DNA of 21,948 nt, from the NCBI GenBank assembly GCA_014729495.1, contig WJJV01000075.1, positions 1 to 21,948 of the forward strand, written 5' to 3'. The stretch's first letter is position 1. Each line of letters starts with the position of its first letter. Source of the stretch: Candidatus Woesearchaeota archaeon. GTDB lineage: Archaea > Nanobdellota > Nanobdellia > Woesearchaeales > UBA12501. Below, piece after piece: positions 5,979 to 12,455 of this stretch. The translations under genes and the position numbers were made by a program. A model generated the notes under the pieces. That model saw only the letters and a program-made list of their open reading frames with translations, made no database searches and had not been told where the DNA came from.

Positions 5979-8000
5979 ATGTTGAATCCTAATAATCAAC
6001 ACTGGAATAAAATGAGAAAGCCTACACTTTTATCACTGATATGCTTTTTCTTGTTTCTTGTCTCTTTAAGCCCCTGCAACTCATCTGACTTATGGTATTA
6101 CACCAGTCAGGATCTTGTGCTTGATGTTGATCTGTCCACAGGACTGCAGGTGAATTCCAGGGCCGCATATCCAGATATTGATTTCATAACAGCCAACATA
6201 TCCTTCTTTCCTAAGGAGACTCTTGGCCAGAGGATAATAGAATCTGAATTCTTTCCAAAGCCAGCTTATCTTGGTGACGTGGCTGTGTTTGAATGGAACA
6301 ATCCTGGTAAAGAGAGGCTTGTGATAGACATTGCATCTACTGTGGAGGTGGATAACAATCCTCCAAGGGTGTCAAGAAAGATACCCTTTCCGGTCTCTGA
6401 CCTTCCTGAAAGCGTGATGGAATATACAGAGCCTGGCGAGATAACAGACATAAACCAGGACATAATAAACCTGGCTTCAGAGATTGTATCAGGAAAAGAT
6501 GATCTTGTTGATGTTGTGGACAGCATAGCTGTGTGGGTCAACACAAATATACAATACAATCTTTCAACAATAAACGCAGAGGCTTCGCAGAAATCCAGCT
6601 GGGTGCTTGAACACAGGGAGGGTGTCTGCGATGAGCTGACATCTTTATTCATCTCGATGCTCAGGTCATTGGGAATCCCTGCAAGGTTTGTGTCCGGAAT
6701 TTCTTACACAGACTCTCCTCTGTTCCCAGAGAGCTGGGGGCCTCATGGCTGGGCTGAGGTTTACTTTCCAGGCTATGGTTGGATACCTTATGATGTAACC
6801 TATGGAGAATATGGATGGGTGGATCCTACTCACATCTTCTGCAGATTCTCCCATGATGCTGACAAGATAACCTCAACATACCAGTGGCGGGCAGGATCAG
6901 GAGTCAAGCTTGATCTTGAGGATATTGATACTGATGTCAGGATAATAAGTATAGGCGACCATGCGTCTCCTGATATCCATCTCGAAGCTGAACCCATTTA
7001 TGAGAGAGTGGGATTCGGTTCTTATAACCTTATAAGTGCATCAGTCCTTAACCTTAGGGATCATTATGTGTCAAAGGATATATATATCTCAAGAACCAAC
7101 AGGATATCTGGTATAGGGGGTCTGAAGAAGCATGTCCTACTAAGGCCAGGAGAGCTAAAGGAGATTGCGTGGATAGTGCAGGTGGATGAGGATCTTGATG
7201 ATGATTACATATTCACATTCCCTTTTGATGTCTACACTCTGCAGAACACAACAGCCCAGACATCTTTTATTTCTGTCTCAGAGGCTCCCAGACGCGCACT
7301 TGAGGACATAGAGAGAATAGTTTCTCTGATAGAAGCAGAGGAAGAAAAGGCATACAGCAGAAACCTTGAGATTGAATGCATACTTGAGGATGATGAGTTC
7401 TACATTTATGAGAAGCCTGTGCTTGAATGCTCTCTAAGGAATGCAGGGAATATTTTCTTAAGAGATATGGAGATATGCCTTGAGGATGAATGCGCAATGA
7501 CACACATAGGCATAACCCAGAATAAGAAGATCAATTTTACTGTGAGGGATGTCATCCAAGGCGATAACAATCTTGTGCTGAGCTTCAATAATGACCAGAT
7601 ATCAAGGATAAGGAAGATAAGATTCACTGGCATTGACATGCCCGAGCTTGATATCACTGATCTGGATTTCCCTTCTGAAGTCAGGTATGATGATTCATTC
7701 CAGCTGCGGCTCAAGGCAGAGAAGAAATCATATTCTGATCCAAAGGATGCAAGGATAAGAGTATCTGGAGCAGGAATAGAAGAGGAATTCTACTATGCGT
7801 CTATTGATGAGGATACAATATTTGACCTGTCCATGAACGGCTATCACTTATCTGAAGGCCAGAACAGGATAACAATCGAGACAGTATATCATGATCTCAA
7901 CAACAGGGAGTATGCTGATTCAGAGCAGATAACAATATCGCTTGTTGACCTGAGCTGGTGGCAGAAGATAAAGCTCAGTATAAGGAAGATATTCAGATAA
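5979..8000 (+). CDS. Secreted transglutaminase-like (papain-fold) protein
   Basis: The 673-aa protein has a signal peptide or N-terminal anchor (hydrophobic residues about 16-33, LLSLICFFLFLVSL). A transglutaminase-like core lies at about residues 160-290. The triad is visible: Cys217 (EGVCDEL), His256 (GPHGWAEVYFPGYGW) and Asp272 (IPYDVT), so the enzyme should be catalytically competent as a protease, amidase or cross-linking enzyme. The rest is beta-rich and acidic, like archaeal NEW3/CARDB-type extracellular domains. The C-terminus is a short basic, Trp-containing helix (WWQKIKLSIRKIFR) that could touch the membrane. The start is uncertain: ATG at 6012 (residue 12, MRKPTLLSL) gives a tidier signal peptide, and neither start has a clear SD. 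The substrate is unknown; cell-surface proteins such as the giant protein at 254 are a guess. Confidence 0.8.
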   Translation: MLNPNNQHWNKMRKPTLLSLICFFLFLVSLSPCNSSDLWYYTSQDLVLDVDLSTGLQVNSRAAYPDIDFITANISFFPKETLGQRIIESEFFPKPAYLGDVAVFEWNNPGKERLVIDIASTVEVDNNPPRVSRKIPFPVSDLPESVMEYTEPGEITDINQDIINLASEIVSGKDDLVDVVDSIAVWVNTNIQYNLSTINAEASQKSSWVLEHREGVCDELTSLFISMLRSLGIPARFVSGISYTDSPLFPESWGPHGWAEVYFPGYGWIPYDVTYGEYGWVDPTHIFCRFSHDADKITSTYQWRAGSGVKLDLEDIDTDVRIISIGDHASPDIHLEAEPIYERVGFGSYNLISASVLNLRDHYVSKDIYISRTNRISGIGGLKKHVLLRPGELKEIAWIVQVDEDLDDDYIFTFPFDVYTLQNTTAQTSFISVSEAPRRALEDIERIVSLIEAEEEKAYSRNLEIECILEDDEFYIYEKPVLECSLRNAGNIFLRDMEICLEDECAMTHIGITQNKKINFTVRDVIQGDNNLVLSFNNDQISRIRKIRFTGIDMPELDITDLDFPSEVRYDDSFQLRLKAEKKSYSDPKDARIRVSGAGIEEEFYYASIDEDTIFDLSMNGYHLSEGQNRITIETVYHDLNNREYADSEQITISLVDLSWWQKIKLSIRKIFR

Positions 8001-8039
8001 ACTGGATAGAATCTGTCTATAGGTGATCATGAAGACCCT

Positions 8040-8471
8040 TTAAAGCTCTTCTTTCAGTGTTGTCGTTGCCACCATTGTCATTGTCTTTGTCACGCTCCTG
8101 TTCTGTTTCCTGAACTTTATCACAAAATCATTGAACTCCTCGACATCAGAAAACTTCAGCTTGAATATCATGTCATACTCTCCTGTTATCCCAAAGACCT
8201 CCTTGATATTCTTGTGTTCCAGAAGGGTGTCTCCCACATACTCTGTGGGCTTTCCTGATATGAGCATAAAGACAATGAAATTCTCTCCTACAGCCTTGTT
8301 GTTGAGCTTGAGGGTGAACTTCTCTATCACTCCATTCTCCACAAGCTTCTTTATCCTGTCATGGACAGTGGAGGGCCTGATGCCTGCTTTCTTGCCTATA
8401 TCCCTGACAGAAAGCCTGGAGTCCTGCTTAAGAAGGGATATTATTGTGTGGTCTTTCTCATCAATTTTCAT
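8040..8471 (-). CDS. Lrp/AsnC-family transcriptional regulator
   Basis: The 143-aa protein is full length for the family. An N-terminal winged helix-turn-helix (about residues 5-52, pattern LLKQDSRLSVRDIGKKAGIRPSTVHDRIKKLVENGVI) is followed by a RAM/effector domain (about 67-140) with the conserved VFGITGEYDMIFKLKF segment. Members bind DNA as dimers or octamers and often sense amino acids through the RAM domain. The gene is divergent from ahcY, so methyl-cycle or amino-acid metabolism is a plausible target. Unlike most genes here it is not leaderless: its TATA box lies about 145 nt upstream of the ATG and leaves a leader of about 115-120 nt that folds strongly. It is convergent with the transglutaminase-like gene. 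Confidence 0.93.
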   Translation of the reverse strand: MKIDEKDHTIISLLKQDSRLSVRDIGKKAGIRPSTVHDRIKKLVENGVIEKFTLKLNNKAVGENFIVFMLISGKPTEYVGDTLLEHKNIKEVFGITGEYDMIFKLKFSDVEEFNDFVIKFRKQNRSVTKTMTMVATTTLKEEL

Positions 8472-8476
8472 TTTAA

Positions 8477-8561
8477 TGGCCTAAGGGAGTTAGTGTAACT
8501 TGCGCCAACAAGCTCACATGGCGATGATCATCATGCGAGACCTAACCACCCCTTAGAGCCA
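8477..8561 (-). ncRNA. Structured 5' leader of the Lrp gene (three-way junction), possible riboswitch or sRNA
   Basis: On the minus strand this segment folds into a three-way junction. P1: TGGC (bulged T) CTAAGGG pairs with CCCTTAGGCCA, 11 bp (8550-8561 with 8477-8487). After an internal loop comes GTTAG/CTAAC (8542-8546 with 8489-8493). P2: CTCGCATG/CATGTGAG (8532-8539 with 8513-8520), closing an 11-nt loop. P3: CTTG/CAAG (8509-8512 with 8499-8502). One P2 pair is G-U on the minus strand but A-C on the plus strand, so the minus-strand RNA is favoured. The last base of P1 is 5 nt before the Lrp ATG. A local GTTA-CAC-TAAC hairpin (8489-8499) would compete with the junction. I do not recognise it as a known class. 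Confidence 0.55.
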
Positions 8562-8610
8562 CGAAGAATATGACCCGAGTTCTGTTTTCTATAATGGGGA
8601 ATGTTCAACC

Positions 8611-8620
8611 TATATATAAA
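8611..8620 (-). promoter_or_regulatory. TATA box of the Lrp regulator transcript
   Basis: TTTATATATA on the minus strand is among the strongest TATA boxes in the window. The predicted start is near 8588-8590, leaving about 115-120 nt of leader before the Lrp ATG at 8471. Confidence 0.7.
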
Positions 8621-8632
8621 TATTTTGATTTT

Positions 8633-8667
8633 TGTCCGGGAAAATAAAAATAAGCCGGACATTGTCC
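8633..8667. promoter_or_regulatory. Candidate operator between the lrp and ahcY promoters
   Basis: GTCCGG (8634-8639) and CCGGAC (8655-8660) form a 6-bp inverted repeat. GGACATTGTCC (8657-8667) is a perfect 5-bp-arm palindrome around a central T. TGTCC therefore occurs three times: 8633, 8657 (inverted) and 8663. The direct copies are 30 bp apart, close to three helical turns. The position between two divergent TATA boxes suits an operator, possibly for the adjacent Lrp protein. The binding partner is inferred. Confidence 0.45.
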
Positions 8668-8683
8668 ATGAATGTACTGAGAA

Positions 8684-8692
8684 AATATTTAA
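8684..8692 (+). promoter_or_regulatory. TATA box of ahcY
   Basis: AATATTTAA predicts a start near 8714-8716. The resulting short leader (about 12 nt) contains GGGGTGA (8715-8721), a fair Shine-Dalgarno match seven bases before the ATG at 8728. Confidence 0.6.
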
Positions 8693-8727
8693 GTATCTGC
8701 ATTAAGCAGAGGTCGGGGTGAGATCTT

Positions 8728-9990
8728 ATGGACAAAGGAGACAATTATGAAGTAAAGGATATCAAGCTCGCAGAGCAGGGCAGGATGAACATAGAGATAG
8801 CAGAGAGCAACATGGGAGCTCTGCTTGAGATAAAGAAAAGATTTGAGAATGAGAATCCGCTCAAGGGAATAAAGGTAGGGCTTGCACTGCATGTCACAAA
8901 AGAGACAGCTGTACTTGTGAGGACACTTATCGCAGGAGGAGCAGATGTTGCAATAACCGGATGCAATCCTCTCTCAACACAGGATGATGTTGCAGCAGCC
9001 CTTGCAGAGGAAGGAGTCAAGGTATGGGGCTACAAAGGAGAGACAGACGAGGACTATTACAGATACCTGAACAAGGTCATTGCCTTTAAGCCCAACATAA
9101 CAATAGATGACGGATGCGATCTTGTGTCTGAGATACACCAGAAGCACGAAGACCTCATTCCTGAGATTATAGGCGGATGCGAGGAGACCACAACAGGCAT
9201 AATCAGGCTGAAGGCAATGGAGAAGGACAATGCGCTGAAGTATCCTATGATCGCTGTGAATGACAACAAGACAAAGCATCTATTGGACAATTATTATGGG
9301 ACAGGACAGTCAACAGTTGACGGCATAATAAGGTCATCAAACATCCTGTTTGCAGGAAAGACTGTTGTTGTTGTGGGTTACGGCAGCTGCGGAAAGGGTT
9401 TTGCTCTCAGGGCAAAAGGCCTTGGAGCAAATGTCATTGTCACAGAAGTGGATAACTTTGTCGCATTGCAGGCTGCATATGATGGATTCAGGGTTATGAA
9501 GATGGAGGATGCATGCAGGCTCGGAGACATATTCTGCACACTGACAGGAAACAAGCATGTCATAGGGACAGATCACATGAAGAGAATGAAGGACGGAGCT
9601 ATAATCGCAAACTCAGGTCACTTTGACATAGAGATAGACATAAAGGGGCTCAAGGAGATTGCCTCCTCAGAGAGAAGGGTAAGGCCTTTCCTTGACGAGT
9701 ATGTTGTTGATGGCAAGAAGATATTCATTGCAGGAGAAGGAAGATTAGTGAATCTTGCAGCAGCAGAAGGCCATCCTTCAGAAGTGATGTCAACATCATT
9801 CTGCGGTCAGGCCCTTGCAGTTGAGTACTGCGTCAAGAATAAGGGAGACCTTCCTGTGAAGGTCATACAGCTTCCAGAGGATATTGACGACACAATAGCA
9901 GGACTTCAGCTTGATGCAATGGAGATAGAGATAGACGAGATGACTGAGGAGCAGAAGAAATACCTCTCAAGCTGGCAGGAAGGTACATGA
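8728..9990 (+). CDS. ahcY: Adenosylhomocysteinase (S-adenosylhomocysteine hydrolase)
   Basis: This NAD-dependent enzyme splits S-adenosylhomocysteine into homocysteine and adenosine and relieves product inhibition of methyltransferases. The 420 aa match the archaeal family length. The substrate domain has ITGCNPLSTQDDVAAAL, DDGCDLV, EETTTGIIRL and NDNKTKHLLDN, which carries the catalytic Lys and Asp. The Rossmann motif GYGSCGKG is near residues 217-224 and NSGHFDIEI follows. The C-terminal half ends with EGHPSEVMSTSFCGQAL. Some methanogen homologues act on S-inosylhomocysteine, so the nucleoside specificity cannot be read from sequence alone. A GGGGTGA Shine-Dalgarno precedes the ATG. It is divergent from the Lrp regulator, with candidate operator half-sites between them. 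Confidence 0.96.
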   Translation: MDKGDNYEVKDIKLAEQGRMNIEIAESNMGALLEIKKRFENENPLKGIKVGLALHVTKETAVLVRTLIAGGADVAITGCNPLSTQDDVAAALAEEGVKVWGYKGETDEDYYRYLNKVIAFKPNITIDDGCDLVSEIHQKHEDLIPEIIGGCEETTTGIIRLKAMEKDNALKYPMIAVNDNKTKHLLDNYYGTGQSTVDGIIRSSNILFAGKTVVVVGYGSCGKGFALRAKGLGANVIVTEVDNFVALQAAYDGFRVMKMEDACRLGDIFCTLTGNKHVIGTDHMKRMKDGAIIANSGHFDIEIDIKGLKEIASSERRVRPFLDEYVVDGKKIFIAGEGRLVNLAAAEGHPSEVMSTSFCGQALAVEYCVKNKGDLPVKVIQLPEDIDDTIAGLQLDAMEIEIDEMTEEQKKYLSSWQEGT

Positions 9991-10013
9991 AGCCTGAAAA
10001 CTTATGACAAATT

Positions 10014-10022
10014 TTTTATATT
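10014..10022 (+). promoter_or_regulatory. TATA box of the MEMO-family gene
   Basis: TTTTATATT is centred about 26 nt before the ATG at 10044, giving a predicted leaderless mRNA. It lies in a T-rich segment that may also end the ahcY transcript. Confidence 0.6.
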
Positions 10023-10043
10023 TACCTTATTTTTTGTTTTATT

Positions 10044-10913
10044 ATGATAAGAAAGCCGATTGTAGCAGGACAGTTTTATGAATCTGATGAGAAGAAGCTC
10101 ATCCAGCAGATTGAGGAATCATTCTCGCATCAGAAAGGGCCTGGCAGCATTCCTTCTGGCCAGAGAGAAGGCAGCATAAAGGGTGTAATCTCCCCTCATG
10201 CAGGATATCCTTTCTCAGGGCCCTGCGCAGCCCATGGCTTCAAGGCAATAGCTGAGTCAGAGATGGCAGACCTTTACATAATACTCGGGCCAAGCCACAT
10301 AGGATTCCACAAGTCATGCTTTTCAGAGGATGACTGGGAGACTCCGCTTGGGCTTGCAAGAACAGATTCTGATTTCGGCCTAATCCTTGAGGAGAACCAT
10401 ATTAATCTCATACCAATGCCTCATAAGGAAGAGCATAGCATTGAGGTCCAGGTTCCTATGCTACAGTATGCCTGCAGGGACAAAGAAGATAAGATGATGT
10501 TTGTCCCTGTCATGGTGGCTGAAACAGACTACAAGGAGACAGCAGAAAGGCTGCAGAAAGCAATATCAGAATACGTGGAGAAAGGAAAGAGCATTGTCCT
10601 GATAGCAAGCTCTGATTTCACGCACTTAGGAGCAAATTATGGATTCATGCCCTTTTCTGAGAACGTCAAGGATAACATGTACAAGCTTGACAAAGGAGCT
10701 ATAGACAAGATACTCAAGCTTAATCCAGAAGGCTTCATGGAATACTGCGAAGAGACAGGAGCCACAATCTGCGGAAAATATGCAATATATGTGATGATTG
10801 AAGTGATGAGATCCCTGAAAGCATCTCCAAAGCTGCTTCAGTACTATACCTCAGCAGATATATTGGGTGATTACTCCAATGCTGTGGGGTATGCGAGCAT
10901 ACTGTTCTCTTAA
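10044..10913 (+). CDS. MEMO1-family protein (AmmeMemoRadiSam system protein B)
   Basis: The 289 aa are the usual length. Family hallmarks are IRKPIVAGQFYES at the N-terminus, ISPHAGYPFSG (His52), LGPSHIGFH (His85), ASSDFTHLG, and CGKY (Cys243) near the C-terminus. His52, His85 and Cys243 correspond to the metal-binding His/His/Cys set described in human MEMO1. The fold is related to extradiol dioxygenases. In many archaea the gene sits with AMMECR1 and radical-SAM genes; neither is next to it here. The cellular function is unresolved for the whole family. Confidence 0.93.
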   Translation: MIRKPIVAGQFYESDEKKLIQQIEESFSHQKGPGSIPSGQREGSIKGVISPHAGYPFSGPCAAHGFKAIAESEMADLYIILGPSHIGFHKSCFSEDDWETPLGLARTDSDFGLILEENHINLIPMPHKEEHSIEVQVPMLQYACRDKEDKMMFVPVMVAETDYKETAERLQKAISEYVEKGKSIVLIASSDFTHLGANYGFMPFSENVKDNMYKLDKGAIDKILKLNPEGFMEYCEETGATICGKYAIYVMIEVMRSLKASPKLLQYYTSADILGDYSNAVGYASILFS

Positions 10914-10933
10914 TATAATTCATTGTGCTTTTT

Positions 10934-10965
10934 GGTTTGATTATTGGTTTGATTATTGGTATATT
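10934..10965. repeat. Short tandem repeat GGTTTGATTATT
   Basis: Two exact 12-bp copies (10934-10945 and 10946-10957) are followed by a partial, diverged third. They lie just upstream of the TATA region of the CBS gene. This is probably slippage; a regulatory role is possible but not shown. Confidence 0.6.
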
Positions 10966-10981
10966 CTATATATAGTAAATG

Positions 10982-10990
10982 CTTATATAT
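10982..10990 (+). promoter_or_regulatory. TATA box of the CBS-domain gene
   Basis: CTTATATAT predicts a start near 11011-11013. The short leader carries a perfect Shine-Dalgarno (GGAGGTGG, 11013-11020) five bases before the ATG at 11026. Confidence 0.6.
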
Positions 10991-11025
10991 GCTGAAAACA
11001 TTATAATGATCAGGAGGTGGTTCTC

Positions 11026-11421
11026 ATGAAGATAAGTGAGATTATGCATGAGATAAAGAGGATGCCCCCTGATGTGACAGCAGCTGATGTTGCCATGTTC
11101 ATGGGAGTCAAGGAGACTGGTTCTGTGCTGCTTGAGGACAAGGGAGAGCCTTTAGGTTTGATAACAGAAAGGGACATTCTGAGGAAGGTCACTGCAAAGA
11201 ACAGGAACCCTTCTAAGATGAGGGCAATAGACATAGCAAGCTATCCTCTCATAACAGTAAGCCCTGACATTTCAGTAGAGGATGCACTTGATATCATGGG
11301 AAGGAACAGCATCAGAAGGATACTTGTGTCAGACGGATTGTCAATCATCGGAAAAGTCACAGCAGGCGCAATAGCCAAGAACATAAGATTCCTGAAAGCA
11401 TCAGCCCTGACAGGCAAATGA
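11026..11421 (+). CDS. Two-CBS-domain protein
   Basis: The 131-aa protein is made of a tandem CBS pair (Bateman module). CBS1 covers about residues 1-62 (MKISEIM...PLGLITERDILRKV) and CBS2 about 66-126 (ASYPLITVSPDISVEDALDIM...IIGKVTAGAI). Such modules bind adenine nucleotides or similar ligands and regulate partner proteins; no partner domain is attached. The start at 11026 is set by a strong Shine-Dalgarno, GGAGGTGG. The in-frame GTG at 11017 lies inside that Shine-Dalgarno and is rejected. The gene is on its own, followed by the 1-kb repeat region. Confidence 0.9.
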   Translation: MKISEIMHEIKRMPPDVTAADVAMFMGVKETGSVLLEDKGEPLGLITERDILRKVTAKNRNPSKMRAIDIASYPLITVSPDISVEDALDIMGRNSIRRILVSDGLSIIGKVTAGAIAKNIRFLKASALTGK

Positions 11422-11486
11422 TGAGATATCTGAAGAAAAGCCATTATTAGTAGATTTATCAGCTCTGATTATTATGAGCGTGATGA

Positions 11487-11686
11487 GATTGTATTCTATT
11501 CCAGCCTGGCTAAAAGATACTGCCAATCTGATATTGGTAAGGTGTTGATTGCTTTGAGTTGTTGGTATTGCACTTTTCTCCTAGCCTCGCTGATAAGATG
11601 TTGCTATTGCTTTTAGTTTATTTTCTTGCAAATAATTCCTAGCCTCGCCAAAAAGACTCTGCCAATCTGATATTGGCGAGGTGGCG
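11487..11686. repeat. Hairpin-repeat array A (three copies, one degenerate, one half)
   Basis: Copy A1 (11503-11544) is degenerate: CCTGGCTAA with TTGGTAAGG around a 20-nt loop. Copy A2 (11581-11610) keeps only the 5' half, CTAGCCTCGCTGA plus loop. Copy A3 (11641-11686) is complete: CCTCGCCAA (11643-11651) pairs with TTGGCGAGG (11673-11681) around a 21-nt loop, followed by TGGCG. The spacer TTAGTTTATTTTCTTGCAA (11613-11631) recurs with one change at 21674-21692. The upstream flank GATTGTATT (11487) recurs at 21600. This array is therefore homologous to array B at 21.6 kb. No coding potential was seen. Confidence 0.8.
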
Positions 11687-11706
11687 CATTCTTTTGGTTT
11701 TAGCCA

Positions 11707-12011
11707 GGCAGCAACAACAAGGATGAATATTGACAACGGCTCGCTCCGTTGCTTAAAATTGCAAGTATTGCAATTTTAAGACCTACAAATGCAAAGCATT
11801 TGAAGTGACACGCGAGCTAAGAGGGGCTTCGCTTTGCTCAACCCCTCGACCGATATCAGTTATTCGGAGGGCTTCCGACTGAAAGGAGGAATGCCCTCCT
11901 TGATGGCGGGATCAAGTATCAAAAATCAAAGATTTTTGGAAATTTCAGGAGCAGGCTCCTGAAATTAACAAGACCCTTGCCGTATATGAGTCCACTGTTG
12001 TTGCTGCTGCC
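11707..12011. repeat. 305-bp segment bounded by imperfect inverted repeats, filled with perfect hairpins
   Basis: The left end GGCAGCAACAACA (11707-11719) is inverted at the right end as TGTTGTTGCTGCTGCC (11996-12011), with looser similarity continuing inward for about 30 bp. Inside are seven hairpins: CAACGG/CCGTTG (11734-11751); a 13-bp perfect one starting CTTAAAATTGCAA with a GTA loop (11752-11780); CAAATGC-AAA-GCATTTG (11786-11802); GAGGGG/CCCCTC (11821-11847); GGAGGGC/GCCCTCC with inner TTCC/GGAA (11866-11899); CAAAAATC-AAA-GATTTTTG (11920-11938); and a 12-bp perfect one AATTTCAGGAGC with a 2-nt loop (11941-11966). The whole resembles a MITE-like or structured cassette. No transposase is present. 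Confidence 0.65.
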
Positions 12012-12053
12012 TTATAAGTTATAGGATCTCCTTTTTGGCCGTCTGCTGCCAGT

Positions 12054-12220
12054 ATTGTTGTTACAAATGCAGAGCTTTTGCAACTAAGAAAATGCAAAGC
12101 ATTTTCTGTTGTTGCCGATATTAACTTAAAATATTATCATTGACCGTGTACGAATCCATTGTTGTTACAAATGCGAAGCTTTTGTAACTAAGAAAATGCA
12201 AAGCATTTTCTGTTGCTGCC
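12054..12220. repeat. Tandem repeat with a 104-bp period, each unit carrying two hairpins
   Basis: The block ATTGTTGTTACAAATGC begins at 12054 and again at 12158. Each unit has a TTACAAA...TTTGYAA hairpin, capped by GC-GAA-GC in the second copy (12173-12179). Each also has a perfect 9-bp hairpin AGAAAATGC-AAA-GCATTTTCT (12087-12107 and 12191-12211), then TGTTGYTGCC. A motif CCGTRTAYGARTYC recurs at 11980, 12144 and 12245, linking these units to the right end of the preceding segment. Confidence 0.7.
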
Positions 12221-12389
12221 ATATAGATAAAAAACTTTCTTTGACCGTGTATGAGTTCTGGGTTGTTTTTGCCGACATAAATAGAATATTGCCTTATCCA
12301 TTGCTGCTGCCAGCATCACTATTCTATCTTGCCTATAATCATGCAGTTTTGCTTCACTTATCCCGTTTTAATACATATCTTACCGCAAT
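12221..12389. other. AT-rich remainder of the repeat region
   Basis: This stretch holds a third, decayed unit: CCGTGTATGAGTTC at 12245 and a terminal CCATTGCTGCTGCC box at 12298-12311. AT-rich DNA leads from there to the pyrophosphatase promoter. A 92-codon frame across 12196-12474 has no recognisable features and runs through the repeats and the promoter, so I do not call it a gene. Confidence 0.5.
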
Positions 12390-12402
12390 ATTTATATATA
12401 TT
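12389..12402 (+). promoter_or_regulatory. TATA box of the membrane pyrophosphatase gene
   Basis: TATTTATATATATT predicts a start near 12420-12423 and a leader of about 35 nt. The leader carries GGGGGTG (12442-12448) seven bases before the ATG at 12456 as a Shine-Dalgarno. Confidence 0.6.
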
Positions 12403-12455
12403 CAATTTTCTTTTTCTGCAAATACTCATCTAAACATATATGGGGGTGCAATCAT

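Noticed and set aside
8471..8590. C/D-box guide RNA in the Lrp leader
   Set aside because: ATGATGA occurs on the minus strand (in the P2 loop), but no CUGA D box at usable spacing follows it.
11503..12220. CRISPR array
   Set aside because: The repeats are diverged hairpins of changing stem sequence with conserved spacers, unlike identical direct repeats with unique spacers; no cas genes.
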